From positions 4,774,404 to 4,838,403 of the forward strand of contig CM035353.1 in assembly GCA_020137815.1 (NCBI GenBank): a DNA stretch of 64,000 bases. Direction: 5' to 3'. A program made the translations under genes and the position numbers. The notes under the pieces are model-generated. The model had not been told where the DNA came from and searched no databases. It saw only the letters and a list, made by a program, of their open reading frames with translations. This stretch comes from Hormiphora californensis. Lineage: Eukaryota > Ctenophora > Tentaculata > Cydippida > Pleurobrachiidae. Positions 1 to 9,089 of this stretch are shown here, one piece after another; position 1 is the first letter of the stretch; every line of letters starts with the position of its first letter.

Positions 1-48
1 GCAGTGTCAAGGACAAAACGCCACTAAAAAACCCGAAACTACTTATAG

Positions 49-818
49 TTATTTACCTGGCTTTGCTCGATAGCTAATAGACGCGGTGTCATAGCCGCGG
101 GCTAAAAACTTTATCTTCACTACATCTCCTCCCCAGTTGGCTGTACAAGTACTTTTAGTACTTTTACTGAACCGGTAGTATAGAACATGCACTCCGTTAC
201 ATTCTATACTGACACTGGTGCTTGTCTTCCGAATGGTCCAAGTCTTTTCCACCTCCTCTGGTGGTTGCAGTGCAGCATCAGGAAAGTGGGTGTAGGAGTT
301 ACAGCCAGAAATGTAGTATTTCATACGTGGAGTAGAGAACTTAACTACTAACGCTCCAATATACTTATCAACAGATATCGCCCCCATCCAAATGTGTTTC
401 CCACTTCCATGAGCAGAGTTTGTTTTGATTTGAATAGGGGTACTCTCCAGATCAAATGGGAAGGTATGATCACGCTGAACAGGAGTCCACGCTGTGGGAA
501 TCATAATTTGTAACTAGAATAACTCACAAAAAGTAGCTACCGCCTTCACTAAGAATTATTACTTATTTTAATAAGATATTATTTATAAGATATACGACAG
601 GCAGATAGAATAATTATAGGCACGTATATTACCATGATCGCTTTGTGCTGTTGCACCTTGTATGAACAATACAATGATCGCTCACTTATGGCAACGACGC
701 CATCTTATAAAATGAGTATACATCATTACATCATGTAATACACATGGACTCCTGACTTACCTTCTACCATAGGACCAGCGATGATCAACGCAATAAGGAG
801 ACACTTGAAAGTCTCCAT
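49..818 (-). CDS. Secreted protein of unknown family, two exons seen, possibly incomplete
   Basis: Exon 1 (761-818) begins METFKCLLIALIIAG, a clear signal peptide, and ends in a consensus donor (GTAAGT at 760-755). The intron is 492-760. Exon 2 starts at 491 after a CCCACAG acceptor, and the phase-1 join keeps the frame open. Exon 2 gives about 145 residues with few Cys, motifs such as WTIRKTSTSVSIECNG and CTANWGGDVVKIKF, and a beta-rich look. It either stops at 49-51 or leaves through a GTAAAT donor at 56-51, in which case the gene continues left of the window. I do not recognise the domain; it vaguely recalls beta-sandwich binding domains of invertebrate secreted proteins. A TATA box lies upstream at 881-888. 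The intact frame, signal peptide and matching splice phases make this a probable host gene. Confidence 0.65.
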
Positions 819-880
819 TATGTGTTCGTGCAGATCAGTTCACTGAACTAGTCAAACACAACTTAATGCGATGTCAAAAA

Positions 881-888
881 ATTTATAG
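881..888 (-). promoter_or_regulatory. TATA box of the secreted-protein gene
   Basis: On the minus strand the sequence reads CTATAAAT, about 63 nt upstream of the ATG at 818. This leaves room for a 5' UTR of roughly 30-40 nt. It is the only TATA-like string in the 150 bp upstream of the ATG. Confidence 0.5.
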
Positions 889-1149
889 TTTTTAACTGCG
901 TACGCCTATATTGAACTAGATTCAAGTCAATAGCTCTCCCTTTTTTCTCTCCGGCATCTCTCTGTCTCTAGCTGACCCTTGCCTCCAAATATTTCTCTCT
1001 ATTCTCTCCTCTATGTTTCTCACTTGGGTGTGCCAAAGCTAATGGTGTTGTTATCTATCCACGTCAAACACTCTCCTCCCTATATAGACTGCACCAACAC
1101 CCACAGCTACCCACGTACTGACATTGGAAAAGGCCCAGTGATTGTTGGT

Positions 1150-1470
1150 CATGGTTAGCGAGGTGTGGCGGCAAAACGGTGATAGTTGTGAGGATACAAA
1201 TTATGGGAGCACTCTGGATCAATTCGGCCTTGGTAACCTTTTCCATAATTTTTATCGAAAATTTATTTTTCATTCCTTCATTCATTTCTCGTTCATTTAT
1301 GATGATATGAGCATCCTAATTTTCCATCCTTATCCTATTTTTCTTTGGGTTGAATTTATCTTTCCAATGAGCACCAAAAAATTAAAAAGCACCAGGTCAC
1401 ATGGCAGTTGAGAAAATACACATGCATGATTTTTGCTCTTCCTGCAACTTTCAATTGCTGCTCGCGATCA
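1150..1470. mobile_element. Diverged fragment of the 41-kb foldback family
   Basis: The stretch shares AACGGTGATAGTTGTG, the TTTCCAATGAGCACCA region, GCACCAGGTCACATG and ATGCATGATTTT, in the same order, with the left arm of the foldback element at 41181-42696. No terminal inverted repeat remains. Short ORFs on both strands here are inside the repeat and are not genes. From 1480 to 1750 nothing codes. Confidence 0.65.
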
Positions 1471-1751
1471 CCCGAACCGCCAGTTCAAAACAACGGGGAG
1501 TTTAGGATATCATATATTATAGCACTACAAATGAAGTCTAATTAGAAAACCCATCAGCTCTGTACCGACTCATGTATCAGTACCACACCCAATTTGAAAT
1601 AAAAGCAGGCATCGCAACGGGTACATGCCAGGTCACATACCATTGCTATAACTATAAGGCGGGGAAACCAGGCGATATATGACACCATATCGCAATTATT
1701 CTTGTTTGATTCGATGCAAAGCAAAAAAGGAGTGACAGTAACCTAAATTTC

Positions 1752-1855
1752 GGGTGGCGTGCGACTTTTGCACGTGCATCGTCAATGTTCTAAGCGCTCC
1801 TACTATTATAGTAGGAGCGCTTAGATCGGTTCCCGCCAAAAGTCGTGCGCCACCC
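1752..1855. mobile_element. Short MITE with terminal and internal inverted repeats
   Basis: The ends GGGTGGCGTGCGACTTTTG and CAAAAGTCGTGCGCCACCC form an imperfect inverted repeat. Inside, 1791-1823 is a perfect palindrome with 15-bp arms (TAAGCGCTCCTACTA) and a 3-nt loop. A second partial copy, TTCGATGCGAAGCAAAGGAG through TAAGCGCTCCTACTA, lies at 1972-2023. The ends resemble no superfamily I can name with confidence. Confidence 0.6.
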
Positions 1856-2071
1856 CTTTTGCGCATTGTCATAGCTCCTTCATTTCAACTCCAATCAATA
1901 AATGACCTTCAAGTTTTCCTAAGGTCTTATCGAGATCTACAAAAAACGTGGGGGTCATTTTTTGATTCGATGCGAAGCAAAGGAGTGACTTTTGCACGTG
2001 CATGCTCTAAGCGCTCCTACTATTATGAAGGAGCAGGTTGTTGTTGTGTGCGCGGCTCTAGTTGCTAAACG

Positions 2072-2284
2072 TTGCCCCTCGAGGGAGTTGATAGAACTAA
2101 TAATGTTAGTGAAGGTTCTAGTAGTGCTTTGAAAAGATTCTTTGGAGCAAAGAAACCAACATTATGGAACTGGATACAACGTCTGGGAGATCAGTGCAGG
2201 AGGGAAATCATACGACTCTTACTGCAGTTAGCGACAATCGACAAAACAGACAGCATAACTCTTTTAAGCGACAGTGCTGAGTAA
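2072..2284 (+). pseudogene. C-terminal remnant of a MULE-type transposase
   Basis: The frame contains GVDRTNNVSEGSSSALKRFF followed by KKPTLWNWIQRL. RTNN..E, a small-residue stretch, and P.(L/I)W..I..L are typical of the C-terminus of MULE/FLYWCH-associated DDE transposases. Only about 70 residues remain and no DDE core was found upstream, so this is a dead fragment. Assignment rests on the motif pattern. Confidence 0.55.
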
Positions 2285-2780
2285 TTTCTCAAAACTCTTA
2301 TTCTTAGTGAGCAACAGGGAAAAGAATTGGGGAGAGAAAGTGAGAGACAGGGTGCCCCCTTGAGAGAGATTATCTCGCGCGGCGCTCTGGCACGTGCGGT
2401 TTGGGCGCTGGCAGGCTTTTACATGTTTACAGAGCGCCGCGCGCTACTATCTTGCTCTCTCTCACTCACTAGCTGCATTCTGATTGGCTGTTATCGATCA
2501 CATGTACGCAGTCACAGGCTATCCCTGTGCACTAGGACTTATCACGTGACCTTTCACGTGACCAGATCCTGTGATCCCCTGTCAGTTAAGAGTTTTAAGA
2601 GTTTATACGTCGCTAAGTAGCGGCGCTTACCACACAAGAGAATGGAATCACCATTATCTTACTCTTGATATCTCTTACAAGAAAATAAGAGTTATTTTGG
2701 AAAACAGTCAGCACCTGTCGCTTACTCCAGTAAGCGATTGCGAAATCAATCAGCACCTGCTAACTTCAGTAAGAGTCGTA
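2285..2780. repeat. Non-coding repeat stretch with GC-rich hairpin
   Basis: Positions 2377-2389 and 2430-2442 are a perfect 13-bp inverted repeat (GCGCGGCGCTCTG) around a 40-nt loop containing a CACGTG-like box. Further CACGTGAC boxes lie near 2544-2560, and short inverted repeats around AAGCGATTG lie at 2700-2750. No believable coding frame was seen. It could be a degraded MITE. Confidence 0.4.
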
Positions 2781-4040
2781 TGATATCCCTCCAGGACAGC
2801 AGTTACCACAGGAGGTACCCTCACATTTGCGGACGATACGAAAATACGACGCGCCATTGAAGGGCTTGAGGATACGGATACGCTCCAGAGAGACCTCGAT
2901 AGGATTGCAGAATGGTCCAGAAGGAACAATATGCAACTGCATGCTGAAAAGTTTGAGGTGCTCAACTACAGGCTTAATCACACCAAGGAGCAAAGAGCCC
3001 TTCCTCAGGCTATAAGCATACTGATCGTGATGATCATAATCAGGTCAGTGTGCGGAGATTTTGATGATCACCATCAAAGAAGCGCTCACACTGATGGTTA
3101 ATGGTTATCATCATGATGGAGGCTTGATGCATCATGATGCTCTCAAACCATAGTGTGTTCACGTTTGATCATCATAAACCATAGTGTGCGCAGGTTTGAT
3201 CATCATAAACCATACTCAACTTGTTGGAACTTGCCTTTTGATCATGATCATCATGACCAGTGTGCTCAGCATGATGATGCTATCTCCCCCTTGCCTCCTC
3301 TTGCCTAGTCGCGCACTCTGAGAGGCTGTTGCATATCACGTAACCTGTACAACAGCCTCTCGTGCGCGCGAAGTCGTACCACGTGGTACATGTCACATGA
3401 CTACAGTGCAGCCCTCCATAAGAATAAGATCAGAACGTGCGCACACTAGGTGTTGATGATCATCCAGGGCCAGCTCTTACGTGATGATCATAATGTTGCG
3501 CACACTGCAGTTTTTTGCAGATGATGATGATCAAAACCATGAGCACACTTCATCTTTTTAACTGATTATGATCATCACGATCAGTATGCTTATAGCCTCA
3601 CACTGAGGAATGCTACCAATATACCAGCTCATCAGGGGAAATAATTGACCCATCACGCTGGGTGAAAGACCTAGGGATATACATGTCCTCCGATGGAAAA
3701 TGGGCAAAGCACACTACAACCATCGCAAGGGAAGGAAAAAGACTAGTAGGATGGATTTTGGGGTGTTTAGAGATCGGGATGACATTTTATCGGGAAGAAG
3801 AGCGGGGCGGTGTAAAAGCTACTCGACCAAAGCTAATATATATATATAACGGATGCACAGGACTCCGTGAAATCGCTTAGAGATGAATCATTCAATATGA
3901 AAGCTGCTCAACTCTTCAACAGAATGCCAAAAATCGTACAACGATGTACAACTCTAGAAACTGGGAAATATGCTTGAAACCATTCCCGTCTACCCTCCTT
4001 CGTAACAACTCGCTCGTCGCTCTGCTAAAGGAAGGCATAT
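2781..4040 (+). pseudogene. LINE reverse transcriptase remnant, split by a TIR element
   Basis: The 5' part (2781-3010) has the RT catalytic motif TLTFADDTK (FADD at 2826-2837), then LQRDLDRIAEWSRRNNMQLH, the usual region after the YADD box in CR1/L2/Jockey-like ORF2. The 3' part resumes after the insertion with VKDLGIYMSSDGKWAKH, then a degraded thumb and C-terminus (MKAAQLFNRMPKIVQR near 3898-3945). Stops and frame changes are present. The 5' fingers and the endonuclease are missing. The clade is uncertain. Confidence 0.8.
3011..3594. mobile_element. Non-autonomous TIR element inserted in the LINE
   Basis: The element opens TATAAGCATACTGATCGTGA and closes with the reverse complement, extending to GATTATGATCATCACGATC, so the arms match over about 30 bp. 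The interior (584 bp) is built of TGATCATGATCA-like palindromes and a TAGTCGCGCACTCTGAGAGG segment with its own inverted repeat (3306-3375). GGC/GCC flank the ends. No transposase is present. It separates the two LINE parts, so it is younger than the LINE. Confidence 0.75.
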
Positions 4041-4416
4041 AAAAAAGCTCACTTCACATTTCACAACCACTTCACGCGGATACATTAGTTGAGTGCGTGG
4101 TATATTCTTGTGTTATGTATACCGAAACTAATGTGTAAATCTTGTAAAATACTGCAAGTAAAATCTTTATGATTATCCAAATTGCAGCAAAGGAAAGACC
4201 AACGCAGCGAAAAAGAAAAAGGGTCAAGTTCAACGGAGCGAGCAAATTTATATTGAAGTGAGCAGTTATGTTTTTGTTTCTGAGGTCCAGCAATTAGTTT
4301 TATTGAGAAGAATCTCCCGGCAAAGCAAAAGTACATGAACATTATTGTTGAGCCAGTTCTAGTTATTTCTAGAAATTTGTTTTTAATCTTACTTTCCATC
4401 AAACTTAAAGGTCCTC
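4041..4416. other. Stretch without recognised features
   Basis: AT-rich sequence between the LINE remnant and the next MITE. The only frames are short minus-strand ORFs without splice signals or composition suggesting coding. Nothing supported. Confidence 0.4.
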
Positions 4417-4629
4417 CCAAACTACTATGTCCCTTGCTGCGCGCGACCGGATTTTAGACGGCCATAGCTCCACCCCCTGATAAGATAGAGACTTGAAATT
4501 TTGAAATTTGTGAGGAGATCATGTCGAGTTCTTCCTACAAAACAAATTTCAAGTCTCTATCTCATCAGGGAGTGGAGTTATGACCGTGGGAAATTTCACA
4601 AAACCCGAGTGAGGGACATAGTAGTTTGG
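4417..4629. mobile_element. MITE with CCAAACTACTATGTCCCT ends
   Basis: CCAAACTACTATGTCCCT at 4417 is matched by its inverted copy ending at 4629. A second inner pair, TAGAGACTTGAAATTT and AAATTTCAAGTCTCTA, makes this a foldback of about 213 bp. The inner text about (TAGCTCCACC / GGAGTGGAGTTATG) is also inverted. No coding capacity. Confidence 0.7.
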
Positions 4630-4835
4630 GGTGTACTTTAATTATTTCTCAATTATACAATCATAGATTATACAAACATAGCTGAAATTCTACATAACTT
4701 TGAGTGGCATTCCTGGCATTGGGGAAGGTTTCGGAGATACCGAGGACACCGAGGCGGGCGTTGGGAATTATACCATTTACCCCATCAATGCTCAGCCAAC
4801 CATATATTAAATTTTAACTGTCATTTCTCGTTCAG

Positions 4836-4934
4836 AGTACTCCAAGAAGACCCCATCTGAAGGATGACATTGAGGATGTAGTAACCCTGGGCCGCCCCCA
4901 GCCTCTGGCTCCCAGTGTCACCCCCCCCTTTTAA
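4836..4934 (+). CDS. Putative short proline-rich exon upstream of the RING gene
   Basis: A pyrimidine-rich acceptor ending TCTCGTTCAG (to 4835) precedes an open frame STPRRPHLKDDIEDVVTLGR..., 32 codons, rich in Pro near its end and closed by TAA. A possible preceding exon around 4695-4810 encodes an acidic Gly-rich peptide. It may be a 3' exon of a gene left of here or an alternative leader exon for the RING/envelope unit. Evidence is the acceptor and open frame only. Confidence 0.35.
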   Translation, partial: STPRRPHLKDDIEDVVTLGRPQPLAPSVTPPF

Positions 4935-5015
4935 ATTTTTTATCCGTTACCACCTTAGTAGTATTAGTTATAGCTTATATTATAATTTGTTACCGTTATA
5001 GATTCAGTTGTTGCA

Positions 5016-5561
5016 ATGGAAAGTGTACTGCTGGAAAGACTACAGTGTCCTGTGTGCGATGATATTAGAACCTGCATAAATGGGCATATTGTGTGTGCCG
5101 ATTGTTTGACCAAACTGGATCCTAGGGTCTGTCCGATGTGCCGAGGTGAATTGCCAGAAGTAAGGCATTTGATTTTGGAAGAATTGGCCGCTCTGCTACC
5201 AGACCCCCCTGCACCCCCTGTCTGTCCTGAGTGCGGGTGCCCTGTTCCTAGGGATGAGATAGAGGTTCACCTCTTGGTGTTTCACCGTGCCGAGAGGATT
5301 GCAGCCGAGTCGGCCAGGATCACACTGAGCTCCGAGGAGGTGGGCAGCCATGGGATGGTTCTATTAGGAAACCCGGCTGTGGTAATTATGCTAGAGCCAG
5401 GAACTGTACAAGTAATGAACCTGGGTGACAGACGTCGTACGTTTGGGTTCTGTGGACCCCAATTGGAGGAAATCCAGGCGATGGTTTTAGAGCCGGGGGA
5501 GATGTCCCCATTATCATCAATGAACTTGGGGAGAACTTTTCTAGTCGGGCTTCCGGAGTGA
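5016..5561 (+). CDS. SIAH-like RING finger protein, probable E3 ubiquitin ligase
   Basis: This intact 181-residue ORF has an N-terminal RING-HC: C11-P-V-C14, C20, H24, C27, C30, C39-P-M-C42. The short spacing (C..C.....C...H..C..C........C..C) and the CPMCRGEL ending resemble SIAH/Seven-in-absentia RINGs. Residues 70-90 form a C70-x2-C73-x11-H85-x4-H90 zinc site. The remaining 90 residues are an acidic beta-rich region (VVIMLEPGTVQVMNLGDRRR) unlike the SIAH substrate-binding domain, and the protein is much shorter than host SIAH (about 280-330). The predicted role is ubiquitin transfer to a host or element protein. An acceptor-like TATAGATTCAG lies 8 nt before the ATG. It sits 214 bp upstream of the envelope-like ORF on the same strand, as in a virus-like cassette. 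Confidence 0.85.
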   Translation: MESVLLERLQCPVCDDIRTCINGHIVCADCLTKLDPRVCPMCRGELPEVRHLILEELAALLPDPPAPPVCPECGCPVPRDEIEVHLLVFHRAERIAAESARITLSSEEVGSHGMVLLGNPAVVIMLEPGTVQVMNLGDRRRTFGFCGPQLEEIQAMVLEPGEMSPLSSMNLGRTFLVGLPE

Positions 5562-5570
5562 TCTCTCTCT

Positions 5571-5587
5571 GTCTGGCGGCGCCAGAC
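5571..5587 (+). other. Perfect stem-loop after the RING stop
   Basis: GTCTGGC-GGC-GCCAGAC, a 7-bp GC-rich stem with a 3-nt loop, begins 9 nt after the RING stop codon. It could affect transcript processing, but no U-tract or polyadenylation signal follows directly. Function not shown. Confidence 0.4.
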
Positions 5588-5749
5588 CGAGTAATCTGTA
5601 GTGTTAAATTATACAGTTGTATTAGTTTATGTATTATGTAATTAACTTCTTCTTTTTATTCTTTTATTAGCTATTGGCATTATGCACTACTTTGCACCTC
5701 CTGCCTCTGTAACCTTTGTAAATTGTATGTCTTGTTCTTTGGAAGTTAA

Positions 5750-5773
5750 CCCCTCTCCACTCTCCCAATCTAG
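5750..5773 (+). promoter_or_regulatory. Strong splice acceptor just before the envelope ATG
   Basis: CCCCTCTCCACTCTCCCAATCTAG is a long pyrimidine tract ending in TAG, leaving CG before the ATG at 5776. It suggests that the envelope frame is expressed from a spliced mRNA whose 5' exon lies upstream, as in retroviral envelope messages, or by leader splicing. Confidence 0.5.
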
Positions 5774-5775
5774 CG

Positions 5776-7851
5776 ATGTTTTGTTGGTGGATCATCTTAC
5801 TCACCATTTCGGCCGGGCTGGAGAAGATTGAGGAATGGGAGGAGACTAGGCAGTTCTACCAAACCTCAGATGTGTTGACCAAAGAAGAGCTAGGTATCGC
5901 TCTATTACCAGATAAACTTCTGGTGACTGCAGAGGAGACCCTCCTGCAATCCGTGTTCCTGAGTGTCAAGATTCCTCCCACCCCCCGAAGTCCGTGTAAC
6001 CTGCCTTGTACCCCAGATCTGGAAGTTATTGGACGAAAAGTACCACCCCAGAGCAATGGTGCTTGGATCAAGCAGATGGCAGTCCAGTCAGCTACCGTGA
6101 TTGACAAGCTGAAGGTGAGCATTGCAGCTGAGTGTGTATCAGAGTGCCTTGCGGCCAGGCGGTGCAACCAAATCTCCTTTGATTACGCCTCGGGGCTGTG
6201 TCAGCTGGAAACTGGACAGAGTTACAGTGCCGGAAACATCAACCCATCACTACCACCGCTACAGTACACCGCCCGTCTCCCTGTCTTGTTGCAGTACATG
6301 GAGATGGATCGTGAAGAGGCGTGTGGCTCAGGCAGGAATGATCTTCATAGCCGATTGGTAAGAGAGATGCAGGTAGTGAGGCGATCCATCCGCCGCATGT
6401 ACATTGACCGGTTTAGAGACCTACAACGGGCCTATGATTTTGGATCCAGTCAACCTGGGAGATCCAGACGGGACTGGGGAATATTCGATGTACTAGAGCA
6501 TGTACCTATTGTCGGGCATTTTTACCAGATCCTAAAAAGTCCGGTAGAGAACCGAAAGGTGAAGGAACATCTGCATTCCCTGGAGAGCAGGTTTAAGAAG
6601 TTCTCGGCAGACACGATGAGCTACATGAACAGCATGAGGGAGTATGACGAGCAAGTCCTCAAGATCGTAGACCATGAAATAAACGAAGTTTACGAGCACC
6701 TCAATGGGGTAAAGTGCGATGTAAATACCGTGGCCAACCTACTGTCGGAGATGATGGCTGACCGCTTGATCGAGCTAAAGATGAAGAGCTTGTTTTATAG
6801 CTCGGCTCACGGGAAGCTTTCTGTTCCAGTAACAACTACACTCACCATCGAGGATTTGCGGAAAATTACATACAGCAACCCCCTGTTTGAAGATACGGTG
6901 TATCTCAGGAACCCTGAAATCCTCTATCGCCTGGCGGACCTAATGTTGATGGAGATAAAGGAGACACAAACTGACTTAATCTTCCACTTCTTGCTAGTGA
7001 CGCCCAAGGTGAAACCCAACAACATTTACCAGACTTTCCAGGCAGTGTCCGTGCCGGTACAACATCCAGAAAATGCCCTCGAGTGCTACCAAGTTCGACC
7101 GCCTGAGTTAATCATAGTTGATAACCGTCTGGCGTATGCAGTCGAGACCACACAATGTGTGGACAAAGATGGGGTGATATTCTGCCAACAGGAATTCACA
7201 GATAAGTTCTCACCCTTGAAGACCAGGTGGAATTGTTTTAACGACGGGGACTATGAGTTTGAGGTGAGTTCGTGCGCCACCAAGATGATCTTTACCAAAT
7301 TGGGCGGGCTCGTGTTTTCGCAGAAGGAGCTTCTTGGAATGCGAGTCCAGGATCGTTCGAGCCTCACAGTAATTGGGCAACCAGGGAAAACCACCCATTT
7401 CATCCCGTGGAGTATGTACCAGATGATACAAAGTGATCGTATGGTAATGTACAGCGTTGACAGCAAACTGACATATCGTAACTTGTCATGGGACACTCCA
7501 GCAGAACTCCAGATGGTGAGGAAACAATTCCAGCTGGCCCACATCAAGCGAGATCGGGCAAACTTCACCAAATTAGCCAACAGCCTCCAAGAAACGGTGA
7601 CCTTGGTGGAAGGAGACTACAAAATCGGGTACCTGGGTTTACCGGTCTCTAAACGAAATTTTTTTGAGATCCTCGGTTGGGCATCCCTCATCGCCACCTG
7701 TTGCATGATCGTATCTTGCATCTTCAAGAGGTATCAAGAACACACCCTAGATATAATAGAGTCTCTGGTTGGGTTCAGCAATTGGTTTCTGAGCAGAGAC
7801 AGGCGGCCCCAACTCCAGCCATCGAAGAGAAAAACGAGGAAGAAGAGGTGA
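5776..7851 (+). CDS. Envelope/fusion-like type I membrane glycoprotein of a virus-like element
   Basis: Intact 691-residue ORF. Residues 1-15 (MFCWWIILLTISAG) are a signal peptide. C120, C124, C130 and C142 with F135 and a C-x-L end resemble a PAN/Apple motif. RSRR at 229-232 is a furin-type site, followed by a hydrophobic stretch starting DWGIFDVLEHVPIVG, placed like a fusion peptide. Residues 257-340 are long amphipathic helix. Sequons lie at N569 and N596. A single transmembrane segment spans about 632-650, followed by a 41-residue basic tail ending KRKTRKKR. This layout (SP, surface subunit, RxRR, fusion-peptide-like start, coiled coil, TM) is that of class I fusogens such as errantivirus/baculovirus F-type Env. 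No protease, RT or integrase frame lies upstream. A diverged fragment matching residues 438-505 occurs at 45.1 kb. The family assignment is inference from architecture. Confidence 0.7.
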   Translation: MFCWWIILLTISAGLEKIEEWEETRQFYQTSDVLTKEELGIALLPDKLLVTAEETLLQSVFLSVKIPPTPRSPCNLPCTPDLEVIGRKVPPQSNGAWIKQMAVQSATVIDKLKVSIAAECVSECLAARRCNQISFDYASGLCQLETGQSYSAGNINPSLPPLQYTARLPVLLQYMEMDREEACGSGRNDLHSRLVREMQVVRRSIRRMYIDRFRDLQRAYDFGSSQPGRSRRDWGIFDVLEHVPIVGHFYQILKSPVENRKVKEHLHSLESRFKKFSADTMSYMNSMREYDEQVLKIVDHEINEVYEHLNGVKCDVNTVANLLSEMMADRLIELKMKSLFYSSAHGKLSVPVTTTLTIEDLRKITYSNPLFEDTVYLRNPEILYRLADLMLMEIKETQTDLIFHFLLVTPKVKPNNIYQTFQAVSVPVQHPENALECYQVRPPELIIVDNRLAYAVETTQCVDKDGVIFCQQEFTDKFSPLKTRWNCFNDGDYEFEVSSCATKMIFTKLGGLVFSQKELLGMRVQDRSSLTVIGQPGKTTHFIPWSMYQMIQSDRMVMYSVDSKLTYRNLSWDTPAELQMVRKQFQLAHIKRDRANFTKLANSLQETVTLVEGDYKIGYLGLPVSKRNFFEILGWASLIATCCMIVSCIFKRYQEHTLDIIESLVGFSNWFLSRDRRPQLQPSKRKTRKKR

Positions 7852-8003
7852 TGAATGAAGGGGAGGTGTTGAAGGAGGTCGAGGTGTTGAAGGAGGAGGA
7901 ATAGGCTAGTCGAGTTCTGCTTTACCCCGTTTTGCCCCCCGCCTCTGCTGCTACTAATGGACGCTCTCTCTCTGACTATTTCACCCAACAGCTTCAAGGA
8001 TCT

Positions 8004-8504
8004 ATGGTGCAGCACACTGTCACGATGAGGAGCCGGGCCACGGCTTTCATACCCCCTCCTGAAGACGCGGAGTTACCTCCCCTGGAGTTCCCTGGTTTCT
8101 GGTGCGCATGCACCCAGACCCCGGAAGAGTTAAATCTCCCGTGGAGAATTTATGATTCGGAGAGGTTTTTCTCTTGGCCGCTCATCATTAGGCTAATAGA
8201 TACCATCATGGACGGGAGACAGCGGTGGTCCAGGTCCCACTCTACTGCAGCAAAAGAGAGATTGAAGAGGGACATTGAAGACAATAAGAGAGAGATCCTG
8301 ACACTGTTGAGAAGGAGGTTGAGGTCGATGAGAGGAGCGAGTGTGAGGTCTGGCAGAGCCGCAGAAATGAGGAGGAGGCTTTTCAGGATTCTGGATCCAC
8401 TTCTAGACTGTTTAAATCCGGAAACTCCGGTCATGATCACCTGTCAAGGAATGTACGATGCCGTAGTCGGTATGATTCTTTTGACGCAGGAGGAAGAATG
8501 GTGA
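8004..8504 (+). CDS. Third ORF of the RING-envelope cassette, unknown
   Basis: The frame is open from 7932, but its first ATG is at 8004, and an acceptor (CTATTTCACCCAACAG, ending 7991) puts a likely exon start at 7992 in the same frame. The product is about 166 residues: a Pro-rich aromatic N-terminus (PPLEFPGFWCACTQTPEELN), a basic helical middle (RLKRDIEDNKREILTLLRRR), and a conserved C-terminal block (RRRLFRILDPLLDCLNPETP, then VMITCQGMYDAVVGMILL). The block recurs, diverged, at 46.94 and 52.01 kb, so this ORF belongs to the repeated element. It starts about 150 nt after the envelope stop. It could be a matrix or nucleic-acid-binding protein; no known domain was recognised. Confidence 0.6.
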   Translation: MVQHTVTMRSRATAFIPPPEDAELPPLEFPGFWCACTQTPEELNLPWRIYDSERFFSWPLIIRLIDTIMDGRQRWSRSHSTAAKERLKRDIEDNKREILTLLRRRLRSMRGASVRSGRAAEMRRRLFRILDPLLDCLNPETPVMITCQGMYDAVVGMILLTQEEEW

Positions 8505-8608
8505 GGAGGTCACGGGCACTGTTGTCGGCACAATAGCTGCACGTGACCGGCCGACCCGATAAAGGAGAAATATAGAAAACAATTGGGAAGATTTACGTGA
8601 GAAAGGTA

Positions 8609-8637
8609 CTATAAAAGTTAGTTTATTACCCTCAGTT
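8609..8637 (+). promoter_or_regulatory. TATA plus initiator core promoter
   Basis: CTATAAAAG (8609-8617) is followed 24 nt later by TCAGTT (8632-8637), a match to the TCAKTY initiator. The ATG at 8645 is 11 nt after the presumed +1 A at 8634. A CACGTGACC E-box lies near 8539-8547. Spacing and motifs are typical of metazoan Pol II core promoters. Confidence 0.55.
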
Positions 8638-8644
8638 GCCAACC

Positions 8645-9089
8645 ATGAATTGCTGCGAATGTTACTTGTCAGTAGGCGAACTAATTAATATTAATGCAGT
8701 CGCCTACTGGCCTGCATATTGTGATTCCGTCGCAATCAGAGTTTATATTCCATGGCGTGAGGAATACCTTTTCCTCACGCCATGCGAAGTCGCCCGTACT
8801 GCTTTGAATGTAAGTTTATCATCTATATTAATATATTTTATTATATTGACTGCCTTTGTTTCTTTTTACGCTAAAATATGTTTTAAATACTCGTTTCCCT
8901 TCAGATTTTTGAAACTTGTTATAACGACGAGGAGATGGTGGATCAAGCACTGAACTTGATTGGTGAAGTAAGTTTGAATCTGTACATATATGCTAGCAAT
9001 TACCCTCCCCTCTGCCCCCCCCCCTTGTTTTAATATTCGCTTGATTTAGTTTTATAACAATAAACCTCTTTCAGGGATCAAGCTATTGA
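8645..9089 (+). CDS. Small Cys-rich protein, three exons
   Basis: Exon 1, 8645-8809 (55 codons, starts MNCCECYLSVGELI), ends before GTAAGT. Exon 2, 8905-8967 (IFETCYNDEEMVDQALNLIGE), is flanked by TTCAG and GTAAGT. Exon 3 starts 9075 and stops at 9087-9089, giving 80 residues. Phases are all 0. The last exon also holds an open +1 frame of 44 codons to 9210 (DQAIDDTCSRTARITNSLLR...), so a one-base shift or alternative join may have changed the ending. The intron between exons 2 and 3 has a run of 10 C. The family is unknown. It follows the cassette but has its own promoter. Confidence 0.5.

Noticed and set aside
5776-7851. A complete retrovirus or LTR retrotransposon around the envelope ORF
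   Set aside because: No protease, reverse transcriptase, integrase, primer-binding site or paired LTRs were found within several kb. The LINE RT at 2.8 kb is of non-LTR type.
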